Below, piece after piece: positions 25,277-37,400 of a DNA stretch of 64,000 nt. Both the position numbers and the translations under genes were made by a program. How positions within the stretch are numbered: position 1 is the first letter of the stretch; the number at the start of each line of letters is the position of its first letter. Under the pieces are notes generated by a model. That model made no database searches, was not told the origin of the DNA, and worked only from the letters and a program-made list of their open reading frames with translations. The stretch is taken from NCBI GenBank assembly GCA_012295275.1, contig CM022665.1, positions 16,737,476 through 16,801,475 on the forward strand, written 5' to 3'. The stretch is from Chrysomallon squamiferum (lineage: Eukaryota; Mollusca; Gastropoda; Neomphalida; Peltospiridae).

Positions 25277-26153
25277 CAGCTGTTTACAGTGTCACAACAC
25301 AATTTGTGAAGGGATTAAAACATTCAGATGTTTTATACATGATTCTTTTATTGTTATAGTTTGTTATGTAGGTCAACTAAAATAATAAAATATCTTGGAT
25401 GCCAGAAAAAAAAAAAAGGTGTTGCATAGTTGTGATGATTACTGTTAAATAAATAATATAAAACAAATTAAGAAATCTTTCTTCATCTTCAGTTTAATAT
25501 TGATACAATGCTGTCTTTGTACCATTTCTCTCTCTCTTTTTTTTATCAATGCTCCAGGTATTGTGCATAAAACATTAGCCAGATTGTAGCTTTTGTTAAT
25601 CTCTGTAAGAGATCTAAAATGGCAGTCTACTTACTGATTTGAAAAATAAAGAAAATGACAATACAGTCTTGCTACTGTGAATGAAATCTGCAAAAGCTGA
25701 AAACAGAGATGGCTATCAGACTAACACAATTCTCTAGTTAGTCTATCAACACTTTCATGGGATTGTGTATGTAAGTGCTTGCCAAAAACATCTTCATTAC
25801 TGGATGAATTTCAACAAAGACTTTATCTGTTATATCAGGATTTTTCAAACCATGCCTTTTAACATTTGATGTGCAGCTTGTAGAAATAGGTTGACACTAT
25901 TATTTTATTTTATTTTTTTATCACTTTTAATATAAATTTACATATCTTTTTTCACAAATACTTGGTGTTTATCACATGTAGCTTTTACAAAAAGCAAATT
26001 TGGCTATCTTGGTTAATATTATACGATGTAATTCATACATCCCTGATCAATTACTTCAGTTACACATAATCTGTACAGAAATAAATAATAAATCACAATT
26101 TATATAAATTAAACATTTTGCATGCTGTTTTTGTTTTATACAAGTTAAATTAG

Positions 26154-26159
26154 TTTATT
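26154..26159 (-). terminator. FANCM: FANCM poly-A signal
   Basis: AATAAA on the minus strand (TTTATT on plus), about 80 bases downstream of the FANCM TGA. It is the nearest canonical hexamer to the stop, but such hexamers are common by chance in this AT-rich sequence. Confidence 0.45.
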
Positions 26160-26236
26160 TTCTATTGTTCTTGTTCCTTTTACACAAAACCCTGAAACAG
26201 CAGCGAAAGACATGAATCTCAGTTTTTGGTTTGCTA

Positions 26237-29200
26237 TCATCTTTTGGAAGGCAACATCTGAAGGTCAAATTTATGTCTGAGAAATTTGTAAATATCTTCT
26301 GCTCTTGATGTTGACATTTGACCTTTCACACTTATATCTTGGGGTGAACTGAAAAATAAAACAGAAACATTTTGCTATTGTTTTCATCATCATTATTATT
26401 ATTTTTATTATTATTATTTAACATTTGGATTTAATTTCATTAAAGTAATTAGAATATAAAAATAAAATCAAATCAAATATTAAAAATACTTTTACTATAA
26501 AAAACAAGTTAAATAAAATAAAATGAAGTACATAAACTTGAACCCTCATTGCAAATAATAAATGGTAGCTTCCTTAAATCAAAGCAGATTCATTACATTA
26601 CTGTCATATTTTATTTCTGCCATTTATATGTATCATTGTTGATAATATAACCAAATTTTGATACTGATAATATGAATTTTTTTTTACCCTTTGATGAACT
26701 CAGATATGCTTCTGAAGTTAAAACATAACGATAATGCTTGAGTGCAATTCAAATGAGGAATGCTGAGGTAAAATTGAAAAACCTAGAAAAAAAAAAATAA
26801 ATAAATAAATAAAAAAAAAAAAAAAAAAATATATAATAATAATAATAATGTCTTAAATAAATAAATAAAAAATAAAGTAAACAAAAATGCAAATAAATAA
26901 ATAAACAAATAAATATAAATCAATACTAAATGAAAAATTATAGCAGAAGTTTTGTGTGAGCACAGATACTGAATATCTGTAACTGTAAAAATATTGTATT
27001 TCTGCCTTTTACAAAATAATTAATATATACTTGAAGTATATAAAATAAAGACCTGCTCTTGTTGTGAATTCAGATTAACAGGTACTGTTATATTCATTTT
27101 TTTTCTTGCTTCTAGTTGACACAATTCAGTTATCAATGTAGCCGTTTCATCTGTAAACAAACAATATTAATTAAAATGAAAATATGTATAAATAAAATAT
27201 GATAAAAATATAAATGAACAAAATAAAAAAAATTTAAAAACATAATTAAAAAATAATAAAATATAATAAAATGATTTGAAATTAAATGAAATAATGAAAA
27301 AAAAAAAAAAAAAATTAAAAAAAAAAAAAAAAAAAGGTAAATAAAATTAAAATTTAAAATAAAAAGGTAAATAAAATATAAACAAAAATATAAGTAACAC
27401 ATAAATGTAAAATTAAAATAACTGAGTGAAACAAATTAAATGAAAAAAAAAGCAGAAAAAAGCTTCACTTAATAAGTAAAGGAAAATAAAGAAACGTACA
27501 GAATAAAAATTTAAAAAAAAGAAAGAAAATAGTATAATTTAAAAAGAAAATAAGAAAACAAGGAAAGTTCAAATCAAGTAAAATCAGTTATAAAAATTTA
27601 TATAAAAATGAAATGAAACAAGAAAAGTTAAAATAAAATAAAATACATTTACATAAAACCACCAAAAAAATTAAGATATATGAAATGAAAATAAAAATTA
27701 ATTTAACTACATAAAAGAAATTTAAATTTTAAAAATATTTTAAAAAGATGAAGAAATTAAAAAGTATAAACTATAAATAAAAAAGAAGAAAAGTTAAAAT
27801 TAAAAAATGTAATTATAAATGAAAGCAAAATTAAAATAAAATATAAATATATAAAAAATTAAATTATATAATCTAAAAATAAATAAAATAAATTTTAAAC
27901 AAAATAATAACAAAAAATAATAATAAAATAAAAAAATCAATAAAATAGTACTATAAAAATGAAAATAAAATAAAATAAAATAAAATAAAAAGTAAATAAA
28001 GATAAATAAAAAATGAAAATTTATATATATATATTTATATAAATTAAATGATAATGAAATGAAATAAAATACATATATTTATATACTGAAAAGAAATGAA
28101 AAAATACAGCAAGATATCAATATAAATGTATAATTAAAAAAATAGAAAATAGAACAATAAAATATAATAAAGAAATATGAAATAAAAATTAATAATTAAA
28201 ATATATCAGAAATAACAAAACAAAAATCAAAAGAACAAACAAACAAAACAAAAAAATTAAAATAAAGAAATTAAACAACCATTTTTTTTAAATTTAGAAA
28301 AGTAAAAAAGGAAATAAATGAAAAAAAAAAAAAAAAAACAGGGGAAAAAAAAGAAGAAAAATTTAAAGTATAAGAGTAATTGTGAAAGAAAGAAATGAAA
28401 CAACATATAATAAAATACCAATAAATACAAAATGAAAAAAAAAAAGATATGAATATTAGAAAATGAACTAAAAGTAGAATGAGTAAAATGTGTAAGTAAA
28501 CTGTAATATAAATATATAATGTAAAATTAAAATAAAATTGGGTGAAATGGAAAACAACAACCAAAAACATAAAGTAAGATAAATAAAACAAAAGTTTAAT
28601 AAACATAATACAAATTAAAATTAAATAGTATTTTCAGTAAAAAAACAAGAACTGAAATGAAAGATAATACAACAATGTCATTAAACAAGGAAATAAAAAA
28701 CCCAAATAAAGTTAATATCAAAACAAATTAAATAATAAATATAAATTAATGAAAAGTATATAAATATAAAGGAAATAAGAAATATTAAAATAAAACAAAA
28801 TAATATAAAATACAAATATGTAATGAAACAAATTCAGATAAAATAAAAATAAAAACCCAAACAATATAATATAATAAAAATAATTTAACTTAAATAACAA
28901 AAATTATAAATACACACACAGATACAAATACACAAGCACACAAATTAAAAAAAGAAAAGAAATGAAAAGAAATAAAAAAAGAGGGAAATCAGAAAATCAC
29001 TATTGTTAAACAAAAATGAAACAAAATATACAGAAAATAATCAAAAAAAAAGGAAATCAGAAAATAATAAGTTAAATAAAAAAGAAATAAAATATAAATA
29101 AAGTATAATGCAATTATATAAAATTATAATAAACACTCACTAACAAAATTATTTTATGTTTTTTTAAAAACAAATTCTGTAATTACCCTGTGACTCGCTA

Positions 29201-29680
29201 AACAGAAGTCTGACAGTGCTCTGTGAGAGAAAGGCCATGATCCAATCTGTGTATTTAGTTCTGAAAGAAAAAAGAAAAAAAAGAAAAGTGAAACCAAAAT
29301 GAAACAGTTACATTCTGTTTCATTTCAAACACATGTGAGTTAAATATTTTAAAAAATCTTTTCATTTAGAACAATTTTATTTCATATTTTGTTTTATTTT
29401 AATTAAACAAAAGTACATTTTTTTAAAAATATTTTATTTGAAATTTTTATTATGCATTTGAAGTTATATTATCCTGTTTTATTTTATTACTGTTATTTTT
29501 ATTTTTTATTTCAAATATTACATTATAAAATTACATTTATATTATTTTATTCCATTTTCTTGTTCTCTTATTTTTTTAAATATAATTTTTTTTTTTTAAA
29601 TCCATTTATTTAGAACAATTTTATTTCACATTCTGTTTAAAATTATATTAATATTAATTCATTTTCTTCTGCTGTTTTGG

Positions 29681-29711
<31 letters not shown>

Positions 29712-31415
29712 ATAATTTTATTTTAATTTGTTTTCATTTAGAGGCATTTTATATCATATTTTGTTTTATTTTAATTTAACTTAAAGTACATGTGATTTAT
29801 TTTTATTTCTCAATTTAGAGAGAGAGCGGAAGAATTAAAAATATACACACATTGTACTTAACTAACAAAGTGAAAATAGATATCACTAATTATAGAGTGA
29901 AAATTTAAAATGGCATAACTAAAGTTAAAATAAAATATACTACTTAATACAAATATTTAAAAAACTGAAATAAAACTGTATAATATAAAATTACAAAATC
30001 TAATTAAATGGTCTGAACTGAAAAGTAAAATAATAAATTACATAACCAGAATTTCAAAAATTAATAGGATGCAGTTTAGAATTATTTTATTCTGTAAACT
30101 AGATTAACTAATTAATATGCCTGTAAGCACAGTCATAAGAAGAGCAACATGTACAAACCTAATTTTATTTGATTTTTCTTCTCCAGATTTAAGTCTGTCC
30201 TTCTCAACAATGACACAACATCGATCATATAAACCACACATGGTCTGGATTCGTTCAATCAACTTCTTACGATTAGCACCATTACAAAAATCTGAAATTA
30301 TGGTTTTACTTCATGTTAATGTATAAATAAAATTTCTTTTTTTTAATAATATGCATTGTGTATTTACACACACACACACACATTTTATTCTTTCTTTTTA
30401 TTAAATATAAAACAAGACATAATTAAAATTAAAAAAAAAAAAAAAAAAAAAATTAAATATTTATAATTAACATGAGTATTTCAGTAATATAATTAGTAAA
30501 ATGAGTAAAAAAATTAAATGAATAAATACACAATGTTTTTTTTTTTTTTTTTTTAAATTAGATATTTAAAATATAAATAATGAAGCAAACCAATGAATAA
30601 TTTTGTGCAAACCTGACCACAACTTTCTGTCAACAGCCAGTCTATTACTGAGAATGTAATCACAGGCTTTGAGTTGCCTAGCAACAACATAACAGTTGTG
30701 CTGTAGTCGTAAAGATGATACAATATCCTGTAGCAAAAAATCAACACATTAAACATATATTCTGAAATTAATACAAAAAACACAGATATGTACAGATACA
30801 TACATACATACATCCATACATAAATATACACGCACAAACACAGATACATACTGCTGACCCTTGATTTTATGGACTAATAGAGGGGTGTTCCAGTCCAGAA
30901 AATGCAAAAGTCTGGGAAATCACAAATGTAAACATTAACCCTAAAATTTACTTAAACATTAAACTTTATTATTCTTAGCAGCTTTATAATACAATAAAAC
31001 AACAATGTAAAAATATTCAGGCATAAAAGCTATGTAAGAAAATGTATATGTGAAGAAAAATGTACATTGAAAAAATATAGGCTAGGTTGGGTGAAGTTTG
31101 TTTGTTTAGTATGGTTATGGGTGCAGTTGTAAAAATTACTCTTACCTTGATGGAAAGTCAGTTGAAAGATGGTTGCAATTATGGCAACAGGACATACATA
31201 TGCATGCACACACACACACACACACATGCACACACACATACTGGGTTGAAAAACAAGTTCAAAGGAATTTTTAAAGTGAAATTCAAAGACAATGTTCAGA
31301 TATTTGTACACAGATTTATTCAACTATATGTTTATGTATTTATGCATACCTGTGCACCACTTATTTCTTTTGAGTCAACTAGCACAACAAGCCTTCCATT
31401 GATTTGCGCTGAGTT
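26237..31415 (-). CDS. FANCM: FANCM ERCC4-like nuclease fold and tandem HhH (exons 21-27)
   Basis: Exon 21 gives [16 protein letters not shown] and exon 22 gives [17 protein letters not shown]. The codon shared with exon 23 adds Asp, producing DRKLWSD, which aligns with the XPF/Mus81 ERKxxxD motif. Exon 23 continues [20 protein letters not shown]. Exons 24 and 25 complete the fold ([22 protein letters not shown]). Exons 26 and 27 encode two HhH units ([39 protein letters not shown]), which in human FANCM bind DNA and FAAP24. The protein ends shortly after LQMLPSKR. Exon 21 must use the ATTGAATAG acceptor: the CTCAG six bases downstream breaks the phase. Confidence 0.93.
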
Positions 31416-34400
31416 CTATTCAATGAAAGAAATAAAAAAATAATTTGAAAATATTTAAAATAAAAATAATTTTAACAATATTTTTAAATGAATGCCTGCC
31501 AAAAAGAATATATAACTGTTTGCTATGTACTTTATGGTAATAGTTATAAATAACAACAACAAAACAAACAAACAAAACTAAATAAGGAAAGAAAAAAAAT
31601 AATAAAAAAAATATATATATAATAAAATTAATTACAACTCATAAATTCATGAAAAAATAAAAAACATTAATGCCACACACACACACACACACACACATTT
31701 TTTTAAACAAAAGCTGGTATTTATGTGGGAAAATAAACACACAAAAAAAATATAAATAAATCAATAAAAAATTATATAAAATATACAATTTTATGAAAAC
31801 TATTGTTAAAATAACAAAAAAAGTAAATAATTATAAATGACTAAAATTACCAGTGGTTTTGTAAGTACAGCACTGTCCATTTCTTCATCATTAAAACAAC
31901 CTGATGTAGGTGCATCTTCAACTGAATGTACTCTCTTTTTATTTACTTCATCTCCAGTATTATTTTTTTTCAGTGTTCTGCCTGCATCTTCCTCCCTGCA
32001 AACATTTTCCAAAAAAAGATGTTTCTGTTTTAATAACAGATTTTGCTTGAATTCATCCTGTTTCAGTTTCTGTTTCCTCAAACGCTCAATGCGATCTCTT
32101 CTTGCTGAATCAAAGTCTGAATTCCAGTTAACATCAGCAGTTTCACAGACATCAGTTGATGTTTTATTTAAATCATCTACCATTTTATTAATATTAAATT
32201 TTGTATTTGTGACAGCAGATCTAATCACAGTGCTCTTTCTGCAGTTCTCATTCTGTTTCATGCCAGGCAGATTTGAACTATATCTCACTCCTATATCTAC
32301 TTCACTTAAATATTTTGTTTCTTTAGTTACAAAGTCAGCAGTATCTAACTTTTTACTTATACTAGTCTTCAATTTATTTTCTGAATTTGTACAATTAGAC
32401 TTTTCATTTATACAAATGTTGTTATTGGACATTCTGAAATCCAATTTTTTATTTAAACAAATCATATTTTTGTTTCTTGAGTTTGCTGAATCTGCCTTTT
32501 CATTTAAAGGAGACACATTCTTAGCTTCAGTCCTACTAGTAGATTTTTCATAAACAGACTGATTTTTTTCAAAAGGAGATTTAGCTGGACTCTCATTTTC
32601 ACTGCTAGAAAGAATAATGTGGACAGCTTTTTTTCTTGGTACAGATAAATCATTTTCAACATGTTGAGACTTAATAATCACTCTTTGTTCATCTTCACTG
32701 GATGAGTCAGAAAATTTACAAATTCTTTTTTTCCCTTTAATGATTCTGGTTTTCTTCTGATGTCTGCTTTTATGTCTTTGAGGTGTAATTTCATCCTCTT
32801 GTTCATTATTGCTACAATCTGGAGTAGAATGAAAAAATAAAATTTTAAAAAGAAATGTGATTTATAATTCAATTCATAAACTGGACTAAAAAATTGATTT
32901 TGTATTTCATGACATTTTGATTATGCATTAGCTCAGTTACATATGAAATCAATTAATAAACACACACACACACACACACACATTACAGAAAATATGTATA
33001 ATTCCTGAACTGAATGTAATGTGGCCAGTTGGTGTTGGTCCCAGGATAACCTAAGCATCCACAGAGCCAAGTGTCTAGGAGATAATAATATATCTGAATG
33101 GACTTCAGTTTCAAAACTTCACTTTTCACAGTGAAATTGTTCCCCCACCCCCCACATTTTGTAGCACTGTTGGGTTCTGATCCTTGCATTGGCCTGTTAT
33201 CATCTAACCTCCTTTATGAAATTTGCCATCAATTGCAGTCAGAGGATGATCTACTTGCAACAATGCATTGCCATTTCCTAGGTGAATCAGAATTTATGTG
33301 CATTTTCTGAAATTTTCAGGAAATATACCTATTTCCTGATGATACATATTTCCTGTAACATATATACATTACTATTGATTAAAATGTGAAAAAACAGTTC
33401 AAGATATTCACAAAGATGTGCATGTAACATCAACCAAGTTATGTTAGATTTGATTTATTAGTTTGCTACTAATCAGTAAAAGAAGTTCAAGTAACATGAT
33501 TTTAGCAACTAACAGTTGTTTGTCAACTTACAACTGTCTTCAAAATCAGTGGCCACACAGAAACTGTCTTCTATGTAGTGGGAGTCACCTTCTGGAGGAA
33601 TCTGAGAAAAAACATCAATGTTGCGCTTCCTTGGTAATCGCATATTCCTTGTCATTGGACTGACCACAGATTTAAGATACACAGCATGCATATCTGATCA
33701 CGGAAAGAAAGAGAGAATTTAAAACTTAAAAACAGCCCTGTATGTAAAGTTTTACAAGTCTTTATTAATTGTAACAGTAATGGACTCTAGTTCTGGTGTC
33801 TTTTATATAAAAACAAATTAAAATTTTAATCTACCAAAATTATAACTTTTTGTTCTTTCTATGTTGGATTAAATAACGATCATATTTCACTTTGGTGTTT
33901 TAATATATCTAGGAATTTTTATATTTATTAAATGAAATATTTAAGACAACTTTAAATATTTTCTATTGTGTTGTTGTTGTTGTTATTATTATAAATGTGT
34001 TCATTTTTTTTTGTTTTTGAAAGAGTATGGTGGAAGGGGAATAATTCAACTTACCAATACCCTTCTGGGTCATCTCAGTCATGTCATTAACGAAACTTTC
34101 TTCATAGAGGTCCATGTCACTGTTGTCTTCATCACTGGAACCACCCTCATCTCCTGACAATTCTGCCTCATAGTCAATGTAATGACACAGCTTGTGCTAC
34201 ATGAAGAGAATTTTTGAAAAAAAATTCCCACAGATGATTTTTTATTGATATTTTATAACAAATGAATACTTCACAAACATCTTAAAATTTCTGTATTAAC
34301 AGTTCTTGTCATCATGATAATGCTAATGATAATAATAATTTAAAGAAATGTTATGATTCATTTTGTACATGGACAATTATAATCAGTTGGGTTACATTTT

Positions 34401-37400
34401 AATATCATTCTTTATAGCAAAAAAAAAAAAAAAATTAAAAAAATTAATTAAAGCTGAAAGTGAATATTCTATATGCATATTTCTTCCTTAAAAAAAAAAT
34501 TAAAAAATTAATTACCCCCCTTTAAAAAAATACACTTACAATAAATTATATAATTCTGTACATTCAAAAATACTAAAATGTCATATGCCAAATTTTAATA
34601 CAAATACAGACTGGTTGAAAATAATAATAATATTTTAATTAGAATTAATATTAAAGAACTAACCTTTTTCTTATTATTCTTTTTCAAGCAGACTGATTTT
34701 GGTTTAGCTAAATGTTTCTTCTGATGTTCGCCTTCTAATGAATATTAACATTACAGTAGATCAATTTTCATTTGTAAAGTAAAATTGTTAAAATATGATT
34801 AAGAAATGGAAAAGAAAGAAAATAAAAACAAACAAGAAAGTCTAACAAAGAAATATATCTTTAAAAAAAAAAGAGAAAAAAAATCTTATAATTTTAAAAC
34901 ATTTCTGCAAACATTTAAAAAAATATTTCTTAAAACAGGGTTAATCACAGTATAACATTTTACTGAAACTTTAAAATAATTTTCTGATTTTATAATTGAA
35001 CAAACCCACTCTTGCTGTTACTTTTTCATTATTTCATACCATTAACTAATAAAAATGTGATTAAGATTTGCTTTGTGAAAATAACAAAACAAAACCTATT
35101 TTTATTAAATTCATATGTCAAAGTGGCTAGCTTTAAGAAAATAAATTCAGCAAATTATAGATTTAAACTATAATTTTAAATCTGATGTCAGTGTTAAACT
35201 AAAATAAACAAAACAAAACAAAACCATACAACTGAAAAGATGTCTTTAACGCTTTACTTAAACATGGACCGTTCAGTTCAATTTTACATATATTTCCATT
35301 ATTTTTTATATTTCACTATATAATCATTCAACTATTATCATTTTGACATTACCAATAAAATCATCACTATCATCATCATCAATCTGATCCAGGGGAAACC
35401 ACTGCACTTGATGTTTTGCTTTTCTTGTCTGAAACTCATCATTAGAATAAAAAAAATAAAAAAATAAAAAAATGTTTATTATATATTTACATACACAGAC
35501 AGACAGACATACTTGCAACAATCCCACCAAGTAAAATTAGTTAATATTAACATATCATATTTATAAATTCCAATAAAAACAATAATAATTATAAAAGTTG
35601 AGCATAGCAATTCTAAGTACATTAACACCTTCAATGCTGAATGACGGAGATCTCTGCAATGCAATATGTACAAGATAATGATGTACATGCTAATGATGGT
35701 GATCTCCATCAAACTTTTAAAACTGCTGTGCATTAGTGACGTGACTTCCAGTGCTGACGTAGGCAATTACTGATCTACTTCAGGCTTCCCCGCCATTCAG
35801 AAAATAATGGTGAGTATGAGCAGAAACTTGTTTCAATTTGCGAAAATCCCCAAAATGCCCAGCACCAAAGGAATTAATGATGTTTCAGGGTATTTTTCAA
35901 AGCTAATAACTTTATGTATTATTAAGATATTGAACTGAAATTTGCTATGTTACATATTTCATATTTTGTGCATATCTCTGATAGCTTTTGACCAAGAGAC
36001 ACATGGTCAAATCACCACAGGTATGCATGCACATTGTTTTGCATTCTGTTATTTTTTTTTCAACTTTAACTACATTTTATTATTTTTATGGATTCAGAAA
36101 ATCTTTCACATAAAGAAACATCCGTAGGTACATACATCAAATCAACAAACCATTTGTATCTATGACAAATAATAAAAAAGTAATAGACCTCCACCAAAAT
36201 ATAACAAATATAAGATTAAAAAAACTAAACTTCAAATGTCTCCTGGTCAAAAACTATCACAGATATGTATAAAATGAGTCCATTTTAATATGTGACAGAG
36301 CACGTTTCAGCTCAATATCTTTATAATAGTTAAAGTTATTAGCATTCAAACATAGCCCAAAACAACTTGACAAAGTTGCGAGTGCCAAAAATGGGATGAC
36401 AGGTCTTACATTTGATCAACCATAACTTCAAAACAAAATAAGAATTTGGTCCCAAAATTTTGCATGTTTCCATCATTTAAATGGATGCTCAAATGAATGA
36501 AATTTTATCAAAATTGGAGATTGTCACCTGGGAAATTTTGTTGTTTTGGCATGGATCCATTAGCAAATTGGATTTACTGTGTTTATGAATTACCTGTTGT
36601 TTGTTTTTCTCTTCACTGTAATGAATCCTAAATCCTGAAATATTAAAATAATAATAATAATAATAATGAAAACAACAACAACAGGAGATAAATTCAAAAT
36701 GGCTGTAGACGTTTAACCTAAACAACACTGACAAAGGTAATCACCATTTCTAAGGCAGTTGTCTGCCAGTGAATTACTGACAGCTCACACTGTATATATA
36801 ATTACTTACCACCTGATGGGGCAGGCGAGTCAGAAGATGAATCCAAAATGGCTGCAGACTTCTTTTTCTTTTTCACCAGAAAAAACTCTTCAACATCGCT
36901 ATCAAGTTCTGAACATACAAAAAAGAAAAAGAAATAATAAATTAATTAATAAATAAATAATAGAAAGTAAAAAAGAAAGAAAAATAAACACATCTGTAAT
37001 TAATGACAGCAGTAATAATACTGAAAATTCAAAGTGAAAACTTTTGAGAAATAATATCTTTTAAACAGAATAGTAACGCTATTTTAAAAGTATTCTTTAA
37101 AAAACAAAATAATAACAACAATTTTTTTTTTTAAATTTAAACTTTTATGAAATTTAAAAATAAAGAATAATAATTTTGTTTGTGATTAAAATGTGATAAA
37201 AACAATTTTTGAAACAGTACGCTTTTGCCTAAATACATTTATTTTTACTTATTTCAAAAGTTCTCTATTTCCATTATTTTCTCTGATTATTACTATTTCT
37301 GAAATGAGTATGAAAGAGACACCCAGAAGCAAGTGAAACCTAACACTGAGAGAGTCAGCCAGACAAACACACAGACACAGAGATAGAGACAGACAAAGTT

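Larger units (their letters stand above)
23122..26236. other. Intergenic region between CEP128 5' end and FANCM 3' end
   Basis: Three kilobases without recognisable exons. The CEP128 promoter is probably around 24280-24500, where CpG-containing sequence (e.g. GACGCGCAGCTGTC) breaks the AT-rich background (inference). FANCM transcripts probably end near 26100, using the minus-strand AATAAA at 26154-26159 about 80 bases after its stop. A compound microsatellite sits at 25149-25276. Confidence 0.5.

Noticed and set aside
24915-25385. 156-residue plus-strand open frame and two shorter overlapping ones
   Set aside because: All run through the CA/TA/TG microsatellite and encode repeat peptides. 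No splice or coding support.
27133-28900. Several minus-strand frames rich in Phe, Leu, Tyr
   Set aside because: Produced by the A-rich block, which rarely contains stops in this orientation; not membrane proteins.
31087-31443. 118-residue plus-strand open frame
   Set aside because: It crosses a (CA)n tract and is antisense to FANCM exon 21.
31837-32553. 238-residue plus-strand open frame opposite FANCM exon 20
   Set aside because: It is the antisense shadow of a conserved FANCM exon whose phases match both neighbours; the antisense protein is Phe/Leu/Ser-rich with no recognisable domain.
33098-33310. 70-residue open frame in FANCM intron 19
   Set aside because: The less AT-biased patch tempted a coding call, but no family resemblance or splice signals support it.
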